Positions 57,942 through 64,000 of a DNA stretch of 64,000 nt are shown here, one piece after another. Position numbers and translations under genes: made by a program. The stretch lies in contig NZ_AP024749.1 in the NCBI RefSeq assembly GCF_019702945.1, positions 2,604,001 through 2,668,000 on the forward strand. Reading direction: 5' to 3'. Under the pieces are notes generated by a model. It was not told where the DNA came from, did not search any database, and was given only the letters and a program-made list of their open reading frames with translations. The stretch comes from Flavobacterium okayamense. Lineage in GTDB: Bacteria > Bacteroidota > Bacteroidia > Flavobacteriales > Flavobacteriaceae. Every line of letters begins with the position of its first letter. Within the stretch, counting starts at the first letter, position 1.

Positions 57942-58409
57942 ATGAAAAAAAGAATTTCCACGAACTTAAGATGGGTTCGTTTTATACCAGCTGTAGTGTT
58001 TATGGCACTTCTATATAGTATTGTAAACTTAATTAACAGCCATAATAGAGAAAATGAAGCACTTATTGGCATTTGCATTTCAGCAATTGTTTGTGTGCTA
58101 CTTTATTTTATTTTCGACAGTGCTAAAAAAGTTGAATTCGATCAAAATCATATGTTTATTACAAGCAAAAATGGAGAAGAACGTATTCCGCTTAAAAACA
58201 TTCATGTAATTAAACTGACTTCACTTGAAATTAACAAACGTAAAATGTGGAAAATAAAATATACAGATAACTATGTAACAGAGAAATCTGTACGAATTCT
58301 TCCTAGGCTATTCAATAATGAATTTGAAAAATTCAAAGATGCTGTTTATAAAGCCAATAATAAAGTCTTAATTCAAAAATGGACACATACTTTCGATTTC
58401 GATCAATAA
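57942..58409 (+). CDS. Hypothetical membrane protein with two N-terminal helices
   Basis: 155 residues. Helices at about 12-30 and 38-58, then a cytosolic beta-rich domain (about 62-155) with V-E-F-D-Q-N-H-M-F-I and R-I-P-L-K-N-I-H-V-I-K-L, which resembles the PH-like fold of DUF304/bPH domains. Likely co-transcribed with the TTG-started gene. The spacer after it (58410-58592) holds no convincing gene. Confidence 0.55.
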   Translation: MKKRISTNLRWVRFIPAVVFMALLYSIVNLINSHNRENEALIGICISAIVCVLLYFIFDSAKKVEFDQNHMFITSKNGEERIPLKNIHVIKLTSLEINKRKMWKIKYTDNYVTEKSVRILPRLFNNEFEKFKDAVYKANNKVLIQKWTHTFDFDQ

Positions 58410-58592
58410 GCTAAAATATTTTAATAAACTCGAAGCTATGATAAAATTACTTTGCAAGTTAGATAATATACCGAACGTTATGGATTGTAGTATTTTGTTT
58501 AACTTTAAACCAGAAAAAAACAAACAGCACTATAATAGAAACAAAAAAACGATGTTATATAGTTAATTATAATATCGTAAATCACAAAAACT

Positions 58593-59540
58593 ATGAAAGC
58601 AAATTTTTTAAAAATTGAAAAGCCTTGTGAAGAGAAATGGGAAAATATGACTCCAAATGATAACGGCAGTTTTTGTGATTTATGTTCTAAAAACGTTATC
58701 GATTTTACACAATTAAGTCAAATTGAAATCTCAAAAATTCTTTCAAAATCGAAAGGTAACATATATGCTCGAGTTACGAGTGATCAATTAAAAATGCCTT
58801 TACTCGATACCAAGCCAACACATGAAATTAATTTCCCTTTTAAAAATGTTGCAGCGGGTATAATGATAGCTTCAACTTTAATTGGATGCCAAAATACTAC
58901 AAAAGGAAAAGTTAGTGTAGAAACCGAACAAATCGCGTCAACTAACTCTTCAAATCAATTGGAAAACAAAAAAACAAAAACTAAACCAGAACAACCTACT
59001 GTACCGAACGTTACTACATTTAAAGGCAAAGTAACTTCTGAAAAAACGGGTAAACCTATTGAAAATGCCGAAATCATTTTTGCTAATGCACAAAAGCAAT
59101 TTAGAGTATATACTGATTTTGATGGTACTTTTTCGATGGAAATTCCAAATGAATTAATAGACGATGACAATGTAGTTCGAGTTCTTTACTGGAATGCCAA
59201 AAAAACGGAAGAAAAAGAATCACAATTTGGTTACCAAGGTGCCGATTACATTTTGACAAAATCCGAATTAAAATCTGATTTCAATATTAAAGCAACAAAG
59301 CTCGAAATATATCTTGGAGGTATTATTGGTTATCCTGCAGATTATAGCCCGATTGTATTAGTAAACGGAAAGGAAACCAGTTATAAAGAATTTCAAAAAG
59401 CCCAAGAAGGGAAAAAAAGTACGTGCGACATCAACAACAAAGACTTTTTATTTTTTGAATCTAAAGAAGCCATCGCTATTTATGGTAAACGAGCAAAAGA
59501 TGGGTTATACATTTTAACGGATAAGAAAAGGGATAAGTAA
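58593..59540 (+). CDS. Cysteine-motif membrane protein with carboxypeptidase-like and plug-like modules
   Basis: 315 residues. A cytosolic N-terminal motif has cysteines at 12, 28 and 31 in the pattern P-C-x-x-x-W-x-x-M-x(7)-G-x-F-C-x-x-C-x-x-x-V-x-D-F-T. Its position relative to the helix at about 85-102 suggests an anti-sigma-like or metal-binding module. After a Thr/Lys-rich linker there is a carboxypeptidase-regulatory-like beta-sandwich (about 143-220, FKGKVTSEKTGKPIENAEI), then a segment ending A-I-Y-G-K-R-A-K-D-G-L-Y-I-L, which resembles the end of a TonB plug. No barrel follows, so it cannot be a full receptor. Confidence 0.65.
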   Translation: MKANFLKIEKPCEEKWENMTPNDNGSFCDLCSKNVIDFTQLSQIEISKILSKSKGNIYARVTSDQLKMPLLDTKPTHEINFPFKNVAAGIMIASTLIGCQNTTKGKVSVETEQIASTNSSNQLENKKTKTKPEQPTVPNVTTFKGKVTSEKTGKPIENAEIIFANAQKQFRVYTDFDGTFSMEIPNELIDDDNVVRVLYWNAKKTEEKESQFGYQGADYILTKSELKSDFNIKATKLEIYLGGIIGYPADYSPIVLVNGKETSYKEFQKAQEGKKSTCDINNKDFLFFESKEAIAIYGKRAKDGLYILTDKKRDK

Positions 59541-59595
59541 CTAGTAATTAGTAACTCATAATTCATAATTCGTAATTTTTAACTACTTTTAAATT

Positions 59596-59985
59596 ATGAA
59601 CCAAGAGATTGCATATTACCATAACAACCTATCGCCTACCGAAAAAGAAATTTGCGATACGTTATACCACATTATTAACGAAAACCTGTTAAAAGCCGAA
59701 CATAAGATTTGGCATGCGCACCCCGTTTGGTTTTTAGACGGCAACCCTATTGTAGGCTATAGCAAACAAAAAGCAGGTATACGCTTGATGTTTTGGAGCG
59801 GTGCCGACTTTGATGAACCGCAACTTAACGTATTAGGTAAAAAGTTTAAAGATGCTTCGTTGTTTTACACCAACGAAACCGAAATTAACGAAACCGACCT
59901 GAAACGCTGGCTACAAAAAGCTACGACTATACAATATGATTATAAAAATATTGTAAAACGTAAAGGTATCTTGGTGAAGTTGTGA
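59596..59985 (+). CDS. DUF1801 domain-containing protein
   Basis: 129 residues. K-I-W-H-A-H-P-V-W-F, G-I-R-L-M-F-W-S-G-A-D-F and the ending K-R-K-G-I-L-V-K-L match the DUF1801 (YdhG/YobI-type) cytosolic domain, whose function is unsettled. The base composition is visibly richer in G and C (for example GCGCACCCC) than in adjacent genes, which suggests acquisition. A short simple repeat (AATTCATAATTCGTAAT) lies just upstream, and the cassette array begins about 100 nt downstream. Confidence 0.8.
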   Translation: MNQEIAYYHNNLSPTEKEICDTLYHIINENLLKAEHKIWHAHPVWFLDGNPIVGYSKQKAGIRLMFWSGADFDEPQLNVLGKKFKDASLFYTNETEINETDLKRWLQKATTIQYDYKNIVKRKGILVKL

Positions 59986-60095
59986 ATTTATTTTTATATT
60001 TGATTTTGTTTGCAAAAACAAAAAAAACTAGTAAACCCTTCGCCAATCTTGCCAATATGGTATGATAGTAGTCCGAAATCTTCGCATATAAACAA
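59986..60095. other. Spacer before the attC-like array
   Basis: The 110 nt hold a TTTTGTTTGC/AAAACAAAA hairpin and lead into AACAAG at the first core site. I see no gene. It may be the insertion boundary of the cassette array. Confidence 0.4.
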
Positions 60096-60453
60096 GTTAG
60101 AACACATTCAGCTAAAGCTGACTTTTGTTGCTATATTTTGCTGCGCTAAATCCCACCCCAAAAGAAATGTGTTCTAACGACCTGCTAAACCAAATTGCTT
60201 GGAATATTTGCTATAATACAGCTTTAACTGCCCATCGAGGGAAAACGTGTACTAACATAAGCTAAAAGCAATTTGGCTCTATAATTTTTGCTCCCAATAA
60301 CCGAAATTTGAACCAATAACGTAAACTACGTTTACTATTGGACAATCAATTATCCGATTGGTAAACGGAAGTCCTTTAATCGGATAATTGCTCAACAAAT
60401 TTCTTATATTTACGCAAAAATCATAGAACTGCGTTTAGCAGGTCGTTGTAGGC
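60096..60453. repeat. ORF-less attC-like cassette (unit 0)
   Basis: The unit starts with GTTAGAACACATT (60096-60108). Its reverse complement, AATGTGTTCTAAC (60166-60178), opens the attC-like element at its end; the match is 13 of 13. Between them there is no ORF of note. The end of the unit is at the core GTTGTAGGC (60445-60453). It contains stems TCAGCT/AGCTGA, CCAAATTGCTT/AAGCAATTTGG (60190-60200, 60266-60276) and CAATTATCCGATT/AATCGGATAATTG (60347-60359, 60378-60390). Confidence 0.6.
60171..60453 (+). repeat. attC-like recombination element B
   Basis: The left core GTTCTAAC (60171-60178) is followed by ACGACCTGCTAAAC (60177-60190). The exact 14-nt reverse complement is GTTTAGCAGGTCGT (60433-60446), then right core GTTGTAGGC. 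TATATTTACGCAA (60405-60417) and TATATTTG (60454-60461) resemble -7 boxes reading into the next gene. Confidence 0.6.
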
Positions 60454-60505
60454 TATATTTGCTCAACTAAACCTTTAATAAATTAGTAACTTAACAACGT
60501 TAATT

Positions 60506-62176
60506 ATGAAGAACAAATTCAAATTTTTAATTGCAAGTCTTTCTATTGCAATGTTATTTCTTTCATCCTGCGAAAAAGAAATCTATGATGATGCTATTTA
60601 CAAATCGCAACAACCACAAAATTTAAGTATTAGTAAAATTAGTTTTAAAGAACTTAAATCTAATAAAAATGTGGTTGAAAAAATTAAAAGTGTAATGACT
60701 AAAAAACTGCCAACTTCAATTGCAAATCGTGCAGTTTATAATGAAGATTTTGGGGTTTTAATAGACACTACAAATATTGTTCAAATGACAAGTGCTACTG
60801 AACAATCTATAACTTTTAACATTGTTGATTATACTGATTCAACAAAAAAAGAAAACTTAGTGTTAGTTTCTAAAAACGACGGAAACTTTGAAGCTTATAT
60901 TGCTGAATATAATTTAACGCAACAAGATTTAGATATTTTAGCAAGTGGTGGAACGCTTCAAAATATTCAACCAACAAGTATTTCAGAAATCGAAAACGCT
61001 TCTAAAATTGCCGTATCTGGTGCATGTGTTTCTTCATATACCTATACTTATAGCGCTTGCTATAATTCAAGTGGTGATATTATTTTTAATAATGGAGAAT
61101 TAGGAAATGGTTGTGTTGGAATGGGTTTTGATTATGAAATGCAAGTAATAACTATAGATATGGCTTGTCTTGCAGATGGTGGAGGCGGAGGAACTTCTGG
61201 CACATCAGGTACAAGTGGTACAGGTACAAGCGGAACAGGAACCACAGGTTCTGGGCCTACTGGAGGTTCAACTAATACAGGAAGTAACAACCCTAATCCT
61301 AATCAAAGTATTTTAGATTTATTTAATACAACTTTTGTACCCTGCACTTCATGTTTAGAATTTAACCAAACTCTAAGCAACTTTTTAGTAGATTTATCTC
61401 CAGAACAATTAGAGTATTGGAATGATTTATCAGCATATCCAAGAATTCAACAAACAATTGTTGATTATTTAGAAGCAAATAATAGTTCTACTCAAAGTAT
61501 AGCATTTGCAATTAATGCAATTGAAGATTTGAACAATAATGAATGTACAATATTACCTTCTGTAACAAATCCATTAGATATTGTTGCTAATTTTGATTCA
61601 AGTTTTTTTGGAAGTTATCCAGAAGATCAAATTGAACATGATCATGATGCAATTCAACAACAATTTAATATTATCAGAAGTACACAAGGAAATTTAGCAG
61701 CTGTTACTTATTTGATAAATATTTACGATTTAAATAACTTTCGTAATGGCTATTATGTTAACACTAACTACACTATCACTTTTGAAAATGGATTATCTAA
61801 TGGAGCACATGCTAATGCGATAAGACAGTTTACAAATGGTGTTTTAACTTCATGTAATCTTGAAATTGATACTAATCTATTTTCAATTTCTGATTTTGGA
61901 TATATAACAAGAGTAATTAAACATGAATTACTTCATGTATTGCAAGGCGAAATTCATGGTCAAACTCAATCTGTTGCCCTTCAAGAATTTCAAGCTTATT
62001 ACAATCAACTTTTTGGTTTTACCGATTTAAAAAAATTACAAGATGTTGGGATTGTTGAAGGTTTGTTAGATAAATTGATTGAAAATATGAATCAATTAAG
62101 TGATTCTGAAAAATTACAAAATAAACGTCAAATAGATTTTATAAAACTACATTATCCTGAATTATGCAAAAGATAA
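60506..62176 (+). CDS. Lipoprotein with Gly/Ser/Thr linker and HExxH C-terminus, polymorphic-toxin-like
   Basis: 556 residues. Lipobox (cysteine 22 in FLSSC), then an N-terminal beta-rich region (about 30-220, with SITFNIVDYT and NLVLVSKNDGNFEAYIAEYNLTQQDL) containing several cysteines. A low-complexity linker follows (225-266, nearly all G, S, T, N, P). A helical segment (270-355, with PEQLEYWND) precedes a C-terminal domain with H473-E-L-L-H477, an HExxH zinc-protease motif, and E494 as possible third ligand. The modular plan is like that of Bacteroidota polymorphic toxins. It overlaps the next gene by 13 nt and is in one cassette with it. Enzymatic activity is inferred only. Confidence 0.6.
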   Translation: MKNKFKFLIASLSIAMLFLSSCEKEIYDDAIYKSQQPQNLSISKISFKELKSNKNVVEKIKSVMTKKLPTSIANRAVYNEDFGVLIDTTNIVQMTSATEQSITFNIVDYTDSTKKENLVLVSKNDGNFEAYIAEYNLTQQDLDILASGGTLQNIQPTSISEIENASKIAVSGACVSSYTYTYSACYNSSGDIIFNNGELGNGCVGMGFDYEMQVITIDMACLADGGGGGTSGTSGTSGTGTSGTGTTGSGPTGGSTNTGSNNPNPNQSILDLFNTTFVPCTSCLEFNQTLSNFLVDLSPEQLEYWNDLSAYPRIQQTIVDYLEANNSSTQSIAFAINAIEDLNNNECTILPSVTNPLDIVANFDSSFFGSYPEDQIEHDHDAIQQQFNIIRSTQGNLAAVTYLINIYDLNNFRNGYYVNTNYTITFENGLSNGAHANAIRQFTNGVLTSCNLEIDTNLFSISDFGYITRVIKHELLHVLQGEIHGQTQSVALQEFQAYYNQLFGFTDLKKLQDVGIVEGLLDKLIENMNQLSDSEKLQNKRQIDFIKLHYPELCKR

Positions 62177-62775
62177 TTAAACAATCTCTTTTATATGTAT
62201 TTATCACTTTTTTTATTTTTGGGTGTAAAACACACACAAGTAAAATTGAAGGTGAGTATTTTAATGATCTAGATTTTGACCATATAAAAAATCTAACAAA
62301 AAATGTTAATTTAGATAGTATTAGGTCAAATACCTCTGATTTTTACGACATTGAAATTTGTTCGAAACCAAATAAAAAGGTTTTTAATTTGGAAGAGAAA
62401 AAACTATTTTCAATGCAGATAACAAACTATGGAACAAAAGAATTATATCTACCTGAGTGGTTTAGAAATAATAAAGATTATAATAATGTAGAAATGACTT
62501 TCGAAATCTATAAAAAAGAAAAAGATAAGTATATAAAATACATTCAAAAAAGAATGAAAACCGACATTTTTAGACATCCAGCAATAAACCATCCAAAAAG
62601 AGTTATTTTTGAAACAAACAAAGGTAAACACATAGCTTATGAGAATATATGGTTTGACATTTACCAAAAAATAGTTGATGAAGGTTCATATAACGCAAAA
62701 ATTTATATTGACCTTTCAAACTTTGGATATTTTAAGATACTTGAAACAGAATTATTTTTTGAAGTAAAAGAATAA
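62164..62775 (+). CDS. Lipoprotein overlapping the HExxH protein, possible immunity protein
   Basis: 203 residues, lipobox FFIFGC (cysteine 21) followed by K-T-H-T-S. The mature part is charged, with Lys/Tyr/Phe-rich strands, FSMQITNYGTKELYLPEWF and I-Y-I-D-L-S-N-F-G-Y-F. No family is recognised. It begins 13 nt before the end of the upstream gene, on the same strand, and shares its cassette. The paired lipoproteins make an immunity or partner role plausible, because both would sit in the same compartment. This is inference. Confidence 0.5.
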   Translation: MQKIIKQSLLYVFITFFIFGCKTHTSKIEGEYFNDLDFDHIKNLTKNVNLDSIRSNTSDFYDIEICSKPNKKVFNLEEKKLFSMQITNYGTKELYLPEWFRNNKDYNNVEMTFEIYKKEKDKYIKYIQKRMKTDIFRHPAINHPKRVIFETNKGKHIAYENIWFDIYQKIVDEGSYNAKIYIDLSNFGYFKILETELFFEVKE

Positions 62776-62781
62776 ATACAG

Positions 62782-62918
62782 CCTACAACCACAGTTTGTA
62801 GCAATAGCGACTTTCAGGATAAACTGAAAGTCGTTTTTGTAATTGTAAAGGTTCATGATTTATTAAAAGTTTTGGTATATTTGATCGCTACTGATACAAG
62901 CTGTATAACGTTAGCGCC
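62782..62918 (+). repeat. attC-like recombination element A
   Basis: The left core CCTACAAC (62782-62789) is the exact reverse complement of the GTTGTAGG that opens this cassette at 60445. An outer imperfect inverted repeat pairs CAGTTTGTAGCAATAGCGA with TCGCTACTGATACAAGCTG. Inside is a perfect stem CGACTTTCAG/CTGAAAGTCG (62808-62817, 62824-62833). The right core is GTTAGCGCC (62910-62918). TATATTTG (62876-62883) reads toward the next gene. Confidence 0.65.
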
Positions 62919-62944
62919 AATTTTAAAACGACACCAGCAGAACA

Positions 62945-63637
62945 ATGGGAATATTTGACATTTTTAAGAAGCCTAACAACGGAAGCAATCCCAAAACGGC
63001 TGAACAGAGAAAGAAACAAACCGAAAAATACTTAAAATCTTTAAACATTCCATTCATTGACCATTTACCATTGATTGAAGAAGAAAGTGAAGTAAAAATC
63101 AGGACAGCCCAAGAAATTGCTGAACGAATTTTAGTTTTGGTTTATCTTGCATACGTTTCCGAAGTTCCTGATGAAACAGAAAGCATAATTGACTTTTTAA
63201 AAACAAATTCACTTTGGGATAAAGTTTCGCCAGACGAGAAAGAACTATTTCAAAAAGAAGAACTGACAGAACAAGAAACTGCAAATATTTCTTGGCGTTC
63301 AGAAGGAGTATGGCTATTGCTTTGGACAATCAAAAAAGTTGACAAACTTGAATTACCGACCGAACAAGTTCAGATACCAGAAATTGTTTCACGACTTCCT
63401 GAGTTTCTAACTGACCCGACTGAATTTATTAAAAATGCCAAGGTTAGACGGACAACAGAAATACTTGATGAGTCAGATTTGATTTATAGACTACATTGGG
63501 CGACAAGAAACTCTAACTTAAATAATCAACAAATGCCTGCAAATTTGGATTTGGGTATAATAATGGAAAGACATTATGCGATTAATTGGGTAACATTTTA
63601 CGCCGACGAATGGGACGAAATATCAACAGACACATAA
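62945..63637 (+). CDS. DUF4272 domain-containing protein
   Basis: 230 residues. VKIRTAQEIAERILVLVYL, ISWRSEGVWLLLWTI, RRTTEILDESDLIYRLHWATR and MERHYAINWVTFYADEW match DUF4272, a cytosolic family of unknown function, over nearly the full length. The first ~20 residues (GIFDIFKKPNNGSN) are a common adaptor. It starts 27 nt after the core GTTAGCGCC and ends 11 nt before the next core, so it is the only gene of a cassette-like unit. Relatives are frequent in accessory regions. Confidence 0.85.
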   Translation: MGIFDIFKKPNNGSNPKTAEQRKKQTEKYLKSLNIPFIDHLPLIEEESEVKIRTAQEIAERILVLVYLAYVSEVPDETESIIDFLKTNSLWDKVSPDEKELFQKEELTEQETANISWRSEGVWLLLWTIKKVDKLELPTEQVQIPEIVSRLPEFLTDPTEFIKNAKVRRTTEILDESDLIYRLHWATRNSNLNNQQMPANLDLGIIMERHYAINWVTFYADEWDEISTDT

Positions 63638-63644
63638 TAAAAAC

Positions 63645-63783
63645 TGGTGCTAACAGCCGTTTATTGCAATTGCTAGGCTCGGTGTGTGTTCGGAATTTTC
63701 TCCGAAAATTCCACGAGGAGTTTTGTACTTGTAATCTTTTATTATAAATTTACGCAACTGCCACAAGCGGCAACACGTTAGGC
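63645..63783 (+). repeat. attC-like recombination element C
   Basis: TGGTGCTAAC (63645-63654) matches, 9 of 10, the reverse complement of the GTTAGCGCCA that opens this unit. An outer imperfect inverted repeat pairs GCCGTTTATTGCAATTGC with GCAACTGCCACAAGCGGC. The inner stem is GGAATTTT/AAAATTCC (63692-63699, 63705-63712). The right core GTTAGGC (63777-63783) fits the integron GTTRRRY consensus. TATAAATTTACGCAA (63743-63757) is the -7-like motif. Confidence 0.7.
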
Positions 63784-63795
63784 AACATTTGAAAA

Positions 63796-64000
63796 ATGAC
63801 CGAAAACCAAAAAAAATCCGACAGACAATACGCTGCTTATATGGCTCGGAAATTTTTTAGTGGAGCAATTTCAAAGCACCAGATTTTAGACAGTTTTCCT
63901 GACTTTGAAAATGATTATAAGATAAAACGACTTTATAATCGGATAATGAATAAGCCGAAAAAAAGCTGGTTGTTTGGAATCTCTGAAACTAAATACCAAA
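63796..64000 (+). CDS. Start of a further cassette gene (3' end outside window)
   Basis: The frame is open from ATG at 63796 to the window end, 68 residues. It begins M-T-E-N-Q-K-K-S-D-R-Q-Y-A-A-Y-M and is basic, with no signal peptide. No family is recognised from this part. The ATG lies 12 nt after core GTTAGGC, the same arrangement as in the preceding unit. Confidence 0.55.
   Translation, partial: MTENQKKSDRQYAAYMARKFFSGAISKHQILDSFPDFENDYKIKRLYNRIMNKPKKSWLFGISETKYQ

Noticed and set aside
58438..58566. A 42-codon ORF (MIKLLCKLDNIPN...) in the spacer before the cysteine-motif gene
   Set aside because: Asn/Lys-rich with no recognisable motif, no -7 box at the right place, and the composition is that of ordinary AT-rich spacer.
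60096..60178. GTTAGAACACATT ... AATGTGTTCTAAC read as the terminal repeats of a MITE or IS
   Set aside because: The interval is 83 bp without a transposase, no target duplication is visible, and the same core logic recurs with different sequences at the other units, which fits cassettes better.

Overview
The window is chromosomal DNA of a Bacteroidota member, almost certainly Flavobacteriaceae and Flavobacterium-like. The reasons are: low GC (about one third); hardly any Shine-Dalgarno sequences; repeated -7 boxes of the TAnnTTTG type, some with TTG/TTTG 18-20 nt upstream; type 9 secretion (T9SS) C-terminal sorting signals; a type III glutamine synthetase; a fused IcmF mutase; a PafA-type alkaline phosphatase; and several Bacteroidota-specific DUF families (DUF6452, DUF6048, DUF4197, DUF1543). 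No rRNA, tRNA, CRISPR array, integrase, transposase or prophage is visible.

Layout. 1-9.7 kb: end of a uracil-DNA glycosylase-like gene, rocD, a 1459-residue secreted amidase with CUB domains, and the rlmD-DUF6452-DUF6048-DUF2007 run. 9.7-12.4 kb: sucC and lysA. 12.4-21.5 kb: a long minus-strand block with pafA, a nitronate monooxygenase, a T9SS subtilase, a Na/Ca antiporter, a short ActC/NrfD-like membrane protein, mnmA and a MORN-repeat protein. 21.6-27 kb: fasciclin lipoprotein, proC, yidC, pyrG. 27.1-33 kb: a six-gene unit purM-guaA-LysM/periplasmic-binding lipoprotein-OsmC-hypothetical-DUF3820. 33-40 kb: two adjacent double-OmpA proteins, glnN, DUF1543 and small genes. 40-46 kb: icmF, DUF4197, a candidate small RNA, a cytosolic BtuF-like protein and pyrF. 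46.2-53.4 kb: AraC regulator, response regulator and CHASE3-PAS histidine kinase, followed by a run of small envelope genes (lipoproteins, porin, lmo0937-like, YtxH, holin-X-like, lipocalin, glycine-zipper OmpA), which looks like an envelope-stress locus. 53.4-58.4 kb: prfA, then a siderophore TonB receptor and PepSY protein behind a strong promoter with paired operator-like repeats.

From about 60.0 kb to the window end the character changes. Genes are separated by 80-280 bp structured spacers that behave like integron attC sites. The first bases of each unit are the reverse complement of the core that opens the spacer at its end (GTTGTAGGC with GCCTACAAC, GTTAGCGCCA with TGGTGCTAAC, GTTAGAAC with GTTCTAAC), which is the signature of cassettes that circularise and insert. 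The array holds an ORF-less unit, a two-gene unit (lipoprotein with Gly/Ser/Thr linker and an HELLH-bearing C-terminus, overlapped by a second lipoprotein that may be its immunity protein), a DUF4272 unit and the start of a further unit. The right arms of the spacers carry -7-like promoter boxes pointing into the next gene. This integrase-less cassette array and its effector/immunity-like pair are the best candidates for an undescribed system here.
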